Position numbers and translations under genes: made by a program
Shown here: piece by piece, positions 32,765 through 40,483 of the stretch
How the letters are laid out: each line of letters opens with the position of its first letter
Numbering within the stretch: position 1 is the stretch's first letter
The notes under the pieces: generated by a model
What the model was told of the DNA's origin: nothing
What the model saw: the letters and a program-made list of their open reading frames with translations, nothing else
Databases searched by the model: none
Origin: a virus
DNA length: 49,634 nt
IMG/VR virus record: IMGVR_UViG_3300037847_004172
Coordinates: 1 to 49,634 of that record
Strand: one strand, 5' to 3'

Positions 32765-34576
32765 ATGGAGTCCGAAATTGGAAACCTGTTTGGAGCGATA
32801 ATGATGATTGCCTTCGGCTTAGATGCCACCAGTCTAAGCCACTTGGAGGTCTTTGGTGGACTGTATGGAGTAGCACCCATCCTTTCTTTGATAGGATGTG
32901 CGGTACTCAGCGTTCAGTCAGCAAAGAATATCTCGGTGGATGACTTAGAAAAAGTCAGAAGGAGGATAAAGAGGCTCGGTGCTTGCAATGTCTATAGACA
33001 AACTGCTTCCCACGACCAACTTTGCCCTTGTTGTGGAGAATCTACCAAGGGTAGAGAAGTTGCAAACTTCTTGTCTGATGGGTCTTCGACCCACATCTTC
33101 GGGAACAGAACGTCAAAGTGGCTTCACTTTGAATGTGGTGTTCAAGCAGGGTTTGCCGTAGGAGCAAAGAGGACTGCTAAGTCCCGCAAGACTCCTTCTG
33201 CGGAAACTGGAAAGACGATTCACTTTCAGCACCTTTACTACGACACTCCTCTTGACTTCAAGAGGATATTCAAAGTAGCAGTCCATGACCCTGCATTCAG
33301 CGACTCATTCTATACGAATGAAGCAGAGAATGATATATTGGCTTGGATTCGCAACAGTCCTCAGAGTCTTCACTCAGTGGCTCAGAGTGAGCCAAAGACC
33401 AAAGAACCCGTAAATGAACCAGTAATTTCTGAGCCAGTTGAGCCAGTTGCAACTAAAGTTGCAAGCAACAACTCTGCCGTTGGTCTAATAGAGAATGCTA
33501 TCCGAGAGATAGCAGGTCAAGCACTGGATGAATCCACTGTAAGAAGGATTGCAAAAGAAACTGCGGATTCCCAAATCGCACAGTTTAGCAAGTCCTTTGC
33601 TCCGGTAAGAACCCTTCAAGTAGTGAAGGGTCAAGAAATAGTTTCATCTTCCGATGAAGTCTATCATCCTCATTTCCCAACTGCGTTGGGAATTATGACT
33701 GCTGGACTTGCAACAAGAGGATTCCCTAACCCAGTCTTTATGACTGGGGATGCCGGTACTGGAAAGTCTTACGCGGCGAAGATGTTTCACAACTTGTTGC
33801 AACAAGTTGGTTTGCTATCTTCTGAACAAGACTACAAAGAAGTTGTCTGCTTCGCAGATATGGAGAAAGGCGACTTGATTGGTCGAGTTTCTTACAACAT
33901 AACCGAAGGTTCGATGGACTGGAATCAGAGTGGTCTTACCACTGTTCTGCTCAATGGAGGCATAGCCTTCATTGATGAATTGGATAAGGCCGACCCACAA
34001 GTTGCAACTTTGTTGAATGGTGTTCTTGCTTCTCGTCAATTGGCTCACCCAGTGACAGGCGAAGTATTGCAAGTCAGCAATAATGCTTACATTATTGCAG
34101 CAGGTAATACCACTGGCTTCACCAAGTCACCAAAGTTTGTGAGTGCAGTAAGACAAGACGCTTCGCTTCTTGACAGATTTGCCGGTGGCTTTGTGTCCTT
34201 CGGACACTCAGACCGAATCATGGCTCATATTTGTGGCATTGGAAATGCCGGTAGAATGGAATCAGAGGAGTCACCCGAAGGGAATCCCGCTTCTCCTCAA
34301 GAAGTCTTTGACGCTTTCAAGGCACTAAAAGACTTGAGCGATAGCAGTAGAAGCCCTATCCCAATGTCCTATAGGGCATTGGAGGTCGGTATCAGTCTTG
34401 CAAATGCCGGATGGACTATGCCAAGCATAGTAGGTCGTTGGATTCTACCTTTCAATGATGAATTGAAAAGACAAGTAGTTGCAAAATCAATCGGTGGTCT
34501 AACATCACATGAAGAATCTGCTTCGCTGATTCCTCGCAATGTTGAGCCAATAACAGTAGTAGGAGGAGCAGTCTGA
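32765..34576 (+). CDS. MoxR/CobS-type AAA+ ATPase with membrane and zinc-like N-terminus
   Basis: A 603-residue protein. Residues about 8-50 contain two hydrophobic segments (Ala-Ile-Met-Met-Ile-Ala-Phe; Val-Ala-Pro-Ile-Leu-Ser-Leu-Ile-Gly-Cys-Ala-Val-Leu). A Cys-Pro-Cys-Cys cluster at 87-90 with Cys124 may bind metal. The AAA+ domain (about 300-600) has Walker A Gly-Asp-Ala-Gly-Thr-Gly-Lys-Ser (328-335), Walker B Ala-Phe-Ile-Asp404-Glu405-Leu-Asp, sensor-1 Asn448 and Leu-Leu-Asp-Arg471-Phe. MoxR ATPases remodel partner proteins, usually with a VWA protein encoded beside them; the next gene is the candidate. Its coding sequence is packed with perfect hairpins. Confidence 0.85.
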   Translation: MESEIGNLFGAIMMIAFGLDATSLSHLEVFGGLYGVAPILSLIGCAVLSVQSAKNISVDDLEKVRRRIKRLGACNVYRQTASHDQLCPCCGESTKGREVANFLSDGSSTHIFGNRTSKWLHFECGVQAGFAVGAKRTAKSRKTPSAETGKTIHFQHLYYDTPLDFKRIFKVAVHDPAFSDSFYTNEAENDILAWIRNSPQSLHSVAQSEPKTKEPVNEPVISEPVEPVATKVASNNSAVGLIENAIREIAGQALDESTVRRIAKETADSQIAQFSKSFAPVRTLQVVKGQEIVSSSDEVYHPHFPTALGIMTAGLATRGFPNPVFMTGDAGTGKSYAAKMFHNLLQQVGLLSSEQDYKEVVCFADMEKGDLIGRVSYNITEGSMDWNQSGLTTVLLNGGIAFIDELDKADPQVATLLNGVLASRQLAHPVTGEVLQVSNNAYIIAAGNTTGFTKSPKFVSAVRQDASLLDRFAGGFVSFGHSDRIMAHICGIGNAGRMESEESPEGNPASPQEVFDAFKALKDLSDSSRSPIPMSYRALEVGISLANAGWTMPSIVGRWILPFNDELKRQVVAKSIGGLTSHEESASLIPRNVEPITVVGGAV

Positions 34577-34590
34577 GTATACTCAGACTG
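34569..34590. repeat. Perfect 22-bp palindrome over the AAA+ stop codon
   Basis: Half-site CAGTCTGAGTA followed directly by its reverse complement; the stop TGA (34574-34576) lies within it. It sits 27 bases before the next start, whose AAAGGAGGTGA ribosome site follows. It could attenuate transcription or balance expression of the two products. Confidence 0.9.
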
Positions 34591-34616
34591 TTCTTGCAAC
34601 TAAAGGAGGTGAAAAG

Positions 34617-35543
34617 ATGTTGAAGAATGACAAAACCGATATTCACGGTGTCCGAACAGGACACTTTAGGCATGGAGGTCAGACTGTGGATTTCATTTAC
34701 GCACCGTCTCACTCTGCCATGATTCGAGCCATCGAAGATGGTGAAAGAAATGAGGGCATCCAAACTCTTGCTGATGGTAATAATTGGCATGGTCGGAATG
34801 TATCTGCCAAGCAGATAAAGATAGAAGGGAAAGAAGGCGCAGGGTACTCTGCGGATTCTAAAGCAGTGAAAAAGCATGAAGGAGCAATGCTTGACGCATT
34901 GTCTCAGTATACCTCAGAAGTAGTTGCAAATGTCAGATTGTGGACTGATAGTCCACGCTCTGTAAATGCAATCTCAGTTGATAGACTAATGCGAGGCGAA
35001 GCCGGCTTCAAGTCTAAGAAGCGCGTAAGGGTGAAGGATGAAGTGATTGCCGTATTCGTTCCAACGAATGCTTTAGCAGACATTGACTCAGAAATCGTAC
35101 AAATACGCTCATCCGCCGCTTTAGCGGCGGCGGAGATATTAGAGGAGAATGGATACATGGTCGAGATTTACGGCCTTGCTTATAGCAAATGGGTGACAGG
35201 TGATGCCTCCGGTTGTGCAGTGACTTGCATCAAGCGTGCTGATGAAGTTTTCAACTTAGCACAATCGGCTTCGGCACTATCCTCATGGGTATGGAGAACG
35301 GTCACATTCTCTGCACGTTCTCTCGGAGCAAGGAGAGCAAGGAACAAATCATCTTCGGGTAGCGGTTCTTCACAAGAACCGGACAGGGAGTTTTGCGACA
35401 AACTTGCAAGTATCCTAAACTGTGACCGATTTACTGCGGTAAATCTTATCCCACGAAACAACAATGTCAAAACACAAATCAACAAAGCGGTTGATGCAGT
35501 GATAACTGCACTTGAGGAGGTGTTGGTTGATGAATCCCAGTGA
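34617..35543 (+). CDS. Probable partner of the AAA+ ATPase (VWA-like position)
   Basis: A 308-residue protein translated from an excellent site (AAAGGAGGTGA). The central segment (Val-Lys-Asp-Glu-Val-Ile-Ala-Val-Phe-Val-Pro-Thr-Asn-Ala, a long helix Ala-Leu-Ala-Ala-Ala-Glu-Ile-Leu-Glu-Glu-Asn-Gly, then Met-Val-Glu-Ile-Tyr-Gly) has the strand-helix-strand rhythm of a VWA or Rossmann-like domain. No clear Asp-x-Ser-x-Ser metal site is present. Residues about 245-260 are Ser/Gly-rich. Pairing with a MoxR-type ATPase supports a partner role. Function inferred from context only. Confidence 0.7.
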   Translation: MLKNDKTDIHGVRTGHFRHGGQTVDFIYAPSHSAMIRAIEDGERNEGIQTLADGNNWHGRNVSAKQIKIEGKEGAGYSADSKAVKKHEGAMLDALSQYTSEVVANVRLWTDSPRSVNAISVDRLMRGEAGFKSKKRVRVKDEVIAVFVPTNALADIDSEIVQIRSSAALAAAEILEENGYMVEIYGLAYSKWVTGDASGCAVTCIKRADEVFNLAQSASALSSWVWRTVTFSARSLGARRARNKSSSGSGSSQEPDREFCDKLASILNCDRFTAVNLIPRNNNVKTQINKAVDAVITALEEVLVDESQ

Positions 35544-35820
35544 TTTCGCAGAGTTTCTAACTCTGCCTACGGAGGCGGTTGTTGATGTTATCAACTGCCT
35601 TGTAGGTGGAGACGAGGAGGAGCGTAATGCTCATGCCTCTGCACTTCTTGCAATGCTCATTTACAATGAGGGTGTGGAAGATGAGGACACCGTTGTATCT
35701 CTTGCTCAAGACATAATGCACATGAGAGAAGCAGTTGCAAGACTCGAACAAATATCCCAAGAGGATATTGATGACCTACAGAACCGATTGCATGAAGCGA
35801 GAGGAGGTGGCAAACAATGA
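35530..35820 (+). CDS. Small acidic helical protein, unknown
   Basis: A 96-residue protein. The ATG at 35530 is chosen because GAGGAGGTG lies 8-9 bases before it, inside the end of the previous gene. Acidic and mostly helical (Ala-Ser-Ala-Leu-Leu-Ala-Met-Leu; Glu-Ala-Val-Ala-Arg-Leu-Glu-Gln-Ile). No family recognised. Confidence 0.65.
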   Translation: MNPSDFAEFLTLPTEAVVDVINCLVGGDEEERNAHASALLAMLIYNEGVEDEDTVVSLAQDIMHMREAVARLEQISQEDIDDLQNRLHEARGGGKQ

Positions 35821-36002
35821 GCGAAATTAATTTGAATAATGCTCAAATTAATTGTAATTGTTGCAAGTCATACCCGAAGGCTTGCGATAGTTGCGGGATT
35901 GAACCCGCTTCTATCGTAGGTTGGGATGCTACACATTCCGCACTGAACAGGAAAGGAACGCTGTTCCTTTGCGATAGTTGCTACTTTGCAACTTTTGAAT
36001 GA
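35817..36002 (+). CDS. Small zinc-ribbon-like protein
   Basis: A 61-residue protein with Cys pairs Cys-Asn-Cys-Cys, Cys-Asp-Ser-Cys-Gly and Cys-Asp-Ser-Cys-Tyr, enough for one or two zinc sites. It starts in an ATGA overlap. Within its 186 bases there are an 11-bp perfect stem (35825-35853), a nested stem (35885-35916) and an 8-bp stem (35952-35970). Confidence 0.65.
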   Translation: MSEINLNNAQINCNCCKSYPKACDSCGIEPASIVGWDATHSALNRKGTLFLCDSCYFATFE

Positions 36003-36295
36003 TGGTTCGGTGGTTATCCAGTGAATGAAATTAAGGCTAACCTGCGGTTAGCATTTTTGCAAAACCGCGCAACCACAAGCACAGCGCAAGCCCTCCCTCG
36101 CCCATGTGAGGGAGAGAGAACGGGAAAGACAGGAAAAGACGAGATATTTTCCGCAGATTTTGAGGGGTCGAGCGTGTACTGGGGCATCACACAGGTATGT
36201 CGCAGATACACACACAGCCCCGCCTATGCGTGCGAGTCTACCGTTTTCGATGGATTAGTTAATATACCGAGTGTCGAGACGAGGGGCTGAATCAC
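36003..36295. other. Intergenic gap with terminator, no supported gene
   Basis: After the hairpin at 36036-36052 the 240 bases to 36295 hold no good start signal. An 89-codon GTG/ATG frame from 36021 begins inside the terminator hairpin, lacks a clear ribosome site and has no domain-like sequence. The stretch probably holds the promoter for the small-gene operon. Confidence 0.5.
36036..36057 (+). terminator. Terminator-like hairpin ending the AAA+ cassette
   Basis: GCTAACC, TGC, GGTTAGC, then ATTTTT. A perfect 7-bp stem with a triloop and short T run, 34 bases after the stop of the zinc-ribbon gene. Confidence 0.6.
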
Positions 36296-36661
36296 ATGAC
36301 GATTGACGAATTGACGAACAGACTGAAACAACAGATGAATGTCCCACAGGTGGATGAGCCTACAGGCAGTGAGCCTACAGGCAAGTCCCTGCGTAGGGTC
36401 AGACGCGAGAAGGCAGAGAAATATGACGAAATGGTTTTGCAAGTAGCATCCTTGCAGACATCACTTGCTCGCGCTATTAGACACAGAGAGGACATTGCCC
36501 TTGCGGTTGAATCTTTCTTCGATGCAAAACAGAAATTGCAAGACGCACAGTGTGCAACCCCACCCACTCATCCAACAGACGTTGCCGTACTTGGTGAGCG
36601 TGTCAAAGAGGCACGCTTTGCTTTGGGTGACTTGGTGGATGACGCACTTGGAGGTGAATGA
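36296..36661 (+). CDS. Coiled-coil protein, unknown
   Basis: A 121-residue charged protein with a probable coiled coil across residues about 35-80 (Arg-Val-Arg-Arg-Glu-Lys-Ala-Glu-Lys-Tyr-Asp-Glu-Met). A short repeat, Glu-Pro-Thr-Gly-Ser/Lys, occurs at residues 21-29. First gene of the small-gene operon. Function unknown. Confidence 0.62.
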   Translation: MTIDELTNRLKQQMNVPQVDEPTGSEPTGKSLRRVRREKAEKYDEMVLQVASLQTSLARAIRHREDIALAVESFFDAKQKLQDAQCATPPTHPTDVAVLGERVKEARFALGDLVDDALGGE

Positions 36662-37255
36662 ATGAATAAAGACGATACAAAAGAATTGACAGTGAATGCG
36701 AAGATGACTACACCCCCGCCTATGGGTGATGGGCTTATGGCCTATATGCAACAAAGGCACATGGAGCAGAAAGTGCCGATGCCTACAACGGTGCAGTTTG
36801 ACCCAAGCGAGATGGTAATGAGTGTACCCGCAGGTATGATATTCCTACAAGACGCATGGCAAAAGAGCGTGGTAAGTACAATTGCAACTATTGTCGGGCA
36901 TATTCCTAAGAATATAAGCAAAGAATTGACTGCCGAAACCATAGGCGAACACATGGCAGATGACGGAGACCTATTCTTCCGCGTTTGTGCTTTCACAGAC
37001 TTGCAATTATTCAAAAACTCGGAGAATGAAATGGGCTTTGAAGATGAAGTCAAGCACCAACTAAACCTACTTGCAAGAGATGTGTGCGAGTATGCGTGGG
37101 ACTGGGTACATACACACAGGGATGACATAGAAGAAGAAGACGGCCAAATAAAAATCCATAACAGAATGTACGATTCTGACGGCAATCTAAACGTCCCAGT
37201 TGCAACTAATGAAAATGAAGACTACGATGACGCATTTACAGGAGAGTGGGTCTGA
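36662..37255 (+). CDS. Unknown protein, 197 residues
   Basis: Acidic protein with Met-rich N-terminus (Met-Ala-Tyr-Met-Gln-Gln-Arg), a hydrophobic helix near residues 58-85 and an acidic tail. ATG lies one base beyond the previous stop region. A helical domain around residues 95-150 (Phe-Phe-Arg-Val-Cys-Ala-Phe-Thr-Asp-Leu) may be the core. No family recognised. Confidence 0.62.
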   Translation: MNKDDTKELTVNAKMTTPPPMGDGLMAYMQQRHMEQKVPMPTTVQFDPSEMVMSVPAGMIFLQDAWQKSVVSTIATIVGHIPKNISKELTAETIGEHMADDGDLFFRVCAFTDLQLFKNSENEMGFEDEVKHQLNLLARDVCEYAWDWVHTHRDDIEEEDGQIKIHNRMYDSDGNLNVPVATNENEDYDDAFTGEWV

Positions 37256-37842
37256 TGCGTGACGATGAAACGCTATACGAGTGGGGGGATGCAAACGGGA
37301 ATCCACCCGCAAAGGAGGGTTGGTATCAAACCCTGTGGGTGTGCCGTACAGGTGATAAGGAGGTTTTCTATACTCTTTATCAGACTCAGTGGTACAAAAG
37401 CAAAGACCCAAAGACAGGTAAGTTGCAAACTTGGTTGAGAAGTGGGTTTATTCAGAACCTTTCACACACGCTCAATGAAGCAATTGCAAAAGCCGAAGTC
37501 ATGCGAGAAGGCACACTGGCTCGCTATCCGGACAAGGCACACGTGAGAATCAGATACTCCGAAACCCCACGAAAGAAGGTTGAACCTTACTTCGACATTG
37601 GTTTAGGAGATGATTTCCGTATGCACATGAACAAGAGGCAGACGATGTGGTATGCACACCCCAATGAGGCGTTTTGGGACTATTGGAGAGAGAACAAAGC
37701 CGACCTAAAGGAGAATGGTATTTGGGTATCCAAGATAGACTATCAATGGTTCGTATTCAGAAAAGTTGCAGAAGGTGAAGTCATGTGGTTGGATGATGAC
37801 GGATATGATGTGAACGACATGGATGTGGAGGTGAGCGCATGA
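37255..37842 (+). CDS. Unknown protein rich in Trp and Tyr
   Basis: A 195-residue protein starting at the ATG of a TGATG junction. Many Trp/Tyr residues (Gly-Trp-Tyr-Gln-Thr-Leu-Trp-Val-Cys; Glu-Ala-Phe-Trp-Asp-Tyr-Trp-Arg) and an acidic C-terminus. The opening segment resembles a small beta domain. No function recognised. Confidence 0.62.
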   Translation: MRDDETLYEWGDANGNPPAKEGWYQTLWVCRTGDKEVFYTLYQTQWYKSKDPKTGKLQTWLRSGFIQNLSHTLNEAIAKAEVMREGTLARYPDKAHVRIRYSETPRKKVEPYFDIGLGDDFRMHMNKRQTMWYAHPNEAFWDYWRENKADLKENGIWVSKIDYQWFVFRKVAEGEVMWLDDDGYDVNDMDVEVSA

Positions 37843-38009
37843 ACAAGATAGGAGCATTAGCAGAAATAGTCGAAGAAACACTCTTGCAAGAAAAGAAGAA
37901 CCTTGAGGCGTATGACCCAATGCACAACGACCCCGATATGCACAATTGCGAGGGTTGGTGTGAGGCACTACAATTTGTGCTAAGGCAAATAGAGGTGATT
38001 GTAGAATGA
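37839..38009 (+). CDS. 56-residue acidic protein, unknown
   Basis: Starts in an ATGA overlap with the previous gene after GGAGGTGAGC. Helical and acidic, with Cys-Glu-Gly-Trp-Cys near residue 42. A later small protein (41197-41355) has a similar C-terminal helix (Ala-Leu-Gln-Phe-Val-Leu-Arg-Gln-Ile here; Glu-Met-Val-Leu-Arg-Arg-Ile there), hinting at a duplicated family. Confidence 0.55.
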   Translation: MNKIGALAEIVEETLLQEKKNLEAYDPMHNDPDMHNCEGWCEALQFVLRQIEVIVE

Positions 38010-38197
38010 GAAGCCTACCTACGAGAGTCACACGCAACGGTAGACGTGTAGTTGCACGCTACGGAGGGGCTACGGCTACCTACCTATGCACAAGCACACG
38101 CTCTGCCCGCAGACTGGTGCATAGGCTTGAGCAGGGGTACAACGAGAAGGTTGATTTCGGACAAAATGTTTATGTACCAACCATCGAGGAGGAGTGA
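38006..38197 (+). CDS. 63-residue basic protein, unknown
   Basis: Starts in an ATGA overlap. Arg-rich N-terminal half (Arg-Val-Thr-Arg-Asn-Gly-Arg-Arg-Val-Val-Ala-Arg-Tyr) that could bind nucleic acid. Ends Ile-Glu-Glu-Glu because GAGGAGGAG is the next gene's ribosome site. Confidence 0.55.
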   Translation: MRSLPTRVTRNGRRVVARYGGATATYLCTSTRSARRLVHRLEQGYNEKVDFGQNVYVPTIEEE

Positions 38198-38199
38198 TT

Positions 38200-38562
38200 A
38201 TGACGGAAACGACATGGATAAGAGTGCCAGTAGATATGACAGAAGATGTGAGCATCCTACACAGGGGGGAGAATGCGGATGACATTACACTTGCACAGTT
38301 GCAAGAGGGTGTGGGTGGACTCATTGAGTACGCACATCACGACTTAACTGATGGCGAGGAAATAATTGTGAACGAAGAAGGACTATGCTTCAACGACCCA
38401 GTAGTGAACATCCGCGCGATAACTGCATCGGGCATTAGGCAGATATTAGTGGGTGATGCAATCTTGCAAACACCTACCCACTTGGAGGACACGCACTTGA
38501 TGGCAATGGGATTCATTACGGAAATCATACGCAACAAGTTGCAACTAATGGAGGAGGAGTGA
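38200..38562 (+). CDS. DUF3846-like protein
   Basis: A 120-residue protein. The ATG at 38200 is used because GGAGGAG precedes it at normal spacing. Residues about 35-95 follow the DUF3846 pattern known from mobile elements: Val-Gly-Gly-Leu-Ile-Glu, then Ile-Val-Asn-Glu-Glu-Gly-Leu-Cys-Phe-Asn-Asp-Pro-Val-Val-Asn-Ile-Arg-Ala, then Ile-Leu-Val-Gly-Asp-Ala. The molecular role of that family is not established. Confidence 0.65.
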   Translation: MTETTWIRVPVDMTEDVSILHRGENADDITLAQLQEGVGGLIEYAHHDLTDGEEIIVNEEGLCFNDPVVNIRAITASGIRQILVGDAILQTPTHLEDTHLMAMGFITEIIRNKLQLMEEE

Positions 38563-38564
38563 AT

Positions 38565-39065
38565 ATGGATAAAGAATCGCTCAAGAAAGAATTGCAAGAA
38601 AAACTTGCTTCACAAATTGATACTCAACGGGGGGGTGGTGCGGACAGGTCACGTCATTTTCGGGCATCTGTCATTCATCAACAACCTGCCTCTCCGCGTA
38701 AAGTGGTGACGCGAGGTGAGTTTTCATCTCTCCGCCCCTCACGCGGATTCCGCAAGCCCTCCCAACTTGCACTCCTACCTACAAGCGGGGACTTCTCGCT
38801 AATTGCAAACAAAAGAGGATTCCCTCAACTTGATTTCGTTATCTCATGTGGGTCATGTGGTGCAGACGCATGGACTCCATGTATAGGCGGTGGAGTTTGC
38901 AAGTCCCGCAAGTTTGACTGGATTGCAAGAGCCAATGCCTCTGAGAAACACCGAGAATGCTACAAGAAATTATCCACTGCTTCACGTAGATGGGTGAGGG
39001 AAACCAAGCCCGAATATGTGCCTCCTTGGGAGCGTGCTGATTGGATGAAGGGGGTAGGCGCATGA
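38565..39065 (+). CDS. Zinc-finger protein of phage type
   Basis: A 166-residue protein. The N-terminal half is Arg/Ser/Pro-rich and probably disordered. The C-terminal half has Cys-Gly-Ser-Cys-Gly-Ala-Asp-Ala-Trp-Thr-Pro-Cys and a following Cys-Lys-Ser-Arg-Lys-Phe-Asp-Trp-Ile ... Lys-His-Arg-Glu-Cys, a zinc-binding arrangement seen in many phage small proteins. Nucleic-acid binding is likely; role unknown. Confidence 0.62.
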   Translation: MDKESLKKELQEKLASQIDTQRGGGADRSRHFRASVIHQQPASPRKVVTRGEFSSLRPSRGFRKPSQLALLPTSGDFSLIANKRGFPQLDFVISCGSCGADAWTPCIGGGVCKSRKFDWIARANASEKHRECYKKLSTASRRWVRETKPEYVPPWERADWMKGVGA

Positions 39066-39391
39066 CTAAGATAGGTGGATATGTGAATATGTATATTTCA
39101 GACCAGTGGGTTGACTGTCATAATTGTGACGAAGAAGTAATGGTTGCAAGTATCGAGGAGTTGGAAAGTATTTCACCAACAGACATGGGTATCCATTTGT
39201 ATTGCAACCCATGCCCCAAATGTGGGATTGTGAATGTGTACGAGTACATTGCAAATCCACGATACTCGAAGCAAATGACGCGAGTTGCAACTAACGAACA
39301 CTTTGAGCAGACAGGTGATGAGCGTGGTAGCGTGGACTTTTACGAGACAGGCAAGACCGTATGGTGTTTTGCAAATGAGGAGGAGGAGTGA
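39062..39391 (+). CDS. Zinc-ribbon-like protein
   Basis: A 109-residue protein from the ATG at 39062 (ATGA overlap). Cys-His-Asn-Cys-Asp-Glu-Glu near residue 17 and Cys-Asn-Pro-Cys-Pro-Lys-Cys near residue 48 suggest a zinc ribbon. Ends in four Glu that encode the next ribosome site. Confidence 0.62.
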   Translation: MTKIGGYVNMYISDQWVDCHNCDEEVMVASIEELESISPTDMGIHLYCNPCPKCGIVNVYEYIANPRYSKQMTRVATNEHFEQTGDERGSVDFYETGKTVWCFANEEEE

Positions 39392-39392
39392 A

Positions 39393-39566
39393 ATGCCTTC
39401 ACTAATACAACAGGTACGCCAATTGCTTGAGTTTGTTGAACAACAATACCGCCAAGACCGCAAGTACATTGAATGGTTAGAGAACACACACAGACATCTC
39501 TATCCCGACCAAGACATATACACTGCGTATGAGAAAGCAACAGGGCAGTATGAGGAGGAGGAGTGA
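39393..39566 (+). CDS. 57-residue helical protein, unknown
   Basis: Begins at the ATG two bases after the previous stop, after GAGGAGGAGGAG. Gln/Glu/Tyr/Arg-rich helix (Leu-Leu-Glu-Phe-Val-Glu-Gln-Gln-Tyr-Arg-Gln-Asp-Arg). Ends in four Glu. Probably a small coiled-coil protein. Confidence 0.55.
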   Translation: MPSLIQQVRQLLEFVEQQYRQDRKYIEWLENTHRHLYPDQDIYTAYEKATGQYEEEE

Positions 39567-39568
39567 AC

Positions 39569-39895
39569 ATGGATGAGGACATATACTACAATCAAGGCGA
39601 CTACCCACGTGAAGACCCATTCGGACACACAGTAGGCACTGTTGATTCGAGAGGAGTCATAGACATGGGGGATGGGACATTCTTTGCAACTAAAGATTAC
39701 AAGACCATAAAACTCCCCGAACAATTTGGAGGACACTTCACTCCTGTAATTGCAAGAACATCAATCCCGTTTATGGGACAGGTAGCCGTGTGCTACCTAC
39801 TTGTAGGCAAGGTATCAGTAATAGTTGCAAATAATGGCTTCAATTGGGTATCTACTGAAAGTATACAACAATTCTTCGACACGGAGGAGGAGTGA
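39569..39895 (+). CDS. 108-residue protein, unknown
   Basis: ATG at 39569 preferred over the in-frame GTG at 39563, which overlaps the previous stop. Acidic N-terminus, then a beta-type domain (Val-Ala-Val-Cys-Tyr-Leu-Leu-Val-Gly-Lys-Val-Ser-Val-Ile-Val-Ala). Ends Glu-Glu-Glu. No family recognised. Confidence 0.57.
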   Translation: MDEDIYYNQGDYPREDPFGHTVGTVDSRGVIDMGDGTFFATKDYKTIKLPEQFGGHFTPVIARTSIPFMGQVAVCYLLVGKVSVIVANNGFNWVSTESIQQFFDTEEE

Positions 39896-39897
39896 GT

Positions 39898-40035
39898 ATG
39901 AGTGAGGTTATGTGGGTGAGTGGTATCATTTGCAACAGATGTGGGAACACATTGCCCCCGCACACTGCGGAGGAACACCTTGACGTAGACCATCCAGTGC
40001 ATATATGCCCGCATTATATCGAGGTGGTTGAATGA
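39898..40035 (+). CDS. 45-residue zinc-finger peptide
   Basis: Starts after GGAGGAGGAGTG at good spacing. Cys-Asn-Arg-Cys-Gly, His-Thr, His-Leu, His-Pro-Val-His-Ile-Cys-Pro-His form a likely Cys/His metal site. Overlaps the next gene in ATGA. Confidence 0.55.
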   Translation: MSEVMWVSGIICNRCGNTLPPHTAEEHLDVDHPVHICPHYIEVVE

Positions 40036-40214
40036 CTAACAAGGGAATTGTAAAAGATATGCGTTATCAACTGAGTAAAGTTGCAGGTGCAATAGCATAC
40101 ATTGACGGGTTGGAAGACTTAGGGGACTTCGAGTATTTCAAATGGTTTATATTGAGATACGGAGACGAGAATGCAATAAGAGTTGCAGGTTTAGAGGAGG
40201 ATGAAGAAGAATGA
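40032..40214 (+). CDS. 60-residue acidic protein, unknown
   Basis: Starts in ATGA. Helical (Tyr-Gln-Leu-Ser-Lys-Val-Ala-Gly-Ala-Ile-Ala-Tyr-Ile) with an Asp/Glu tail that encodes the next ribosome site. No function recognised. Confidence 0.55.
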   Translation: MTNKGIVKDMRYQLSKVAGAIAYIDGLEDLGDFEYFKWFILRYGDENAIRVAGLEEDEEE

Positions 40215-40483
40215 GTACAGAAGTGAAAGATATAACTCAGTTGGAGTTTTCCTTCGAGTGTTGGATGCCAGTTGACGTGATGAATGACTTGGACAACGCA
40301 GACTTGTGGCGTACAGGTAAGGTCAAGAGATTTTGGCTCAAGTATTGCACACTCTGCATGGAGTTGCAAGATGGTACTATCGTGGAGGAGGACTTGTCCG
40401 GTCTTGAGACAATCGAGGACTACAAGTGGCCTATCAAAACTATGGTCGAGGTAAATGATAACTGGGAGGAGTGGAAAGAATGA
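40211..40483 (+). CDS. 90-residue acidic protein, unknown
   Basis: Starts in ATGA. Contains Cys-Thr-Leu-Cys-Met near residue 46 and a beta-type stretch (Met-Glu-Leu-Gln-Asp-Gly-Thr-Ile-Val-Glu-Glu-Asp). The preceding segment Phe-Trp-Leu-Lys-Tyr suggests a small beta barrel. Unknown. Confidence 0.57.
   Translation: MSTEVKDITQLEFSFECWMPVDVMNDLDNADLWRTGKVKRFWLKYCTLCMELQDGTIVEEDLSGLETIEDYKWPIKTMVEVNDNWEEWKE

Larger units (their letters stand above)
31364..36052. repeat. Segment tiled with perfect short inverted repeats
   Basis: By eye I find at least 25 perfect stems of 7 bp or more with loops of 0-9 bases in 4.7 kb, in four genes and the gaps. Examples: 32816-32840 (8 bp), 33248-33265 (8), 33611-33631 (8), 33674-33692 (8), 33791-33808 (9), 34077-34098 (9), 35113-35130 (7), 35363-35381 (8), 35548-35566 (8), 35825-35853 (11), 35952-35970 (8), 36036-36052 (7). 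Chance predicts about three. The density falls abruptly after 36052. Confidence 0.85.

Noticed and set aside
36021-36290. 89-codon ORF after the cassette terminator
   Set aside because: Begins just before and runs through a terminator hairpin, lacks a clear ribosome site and any domain-like pattern.
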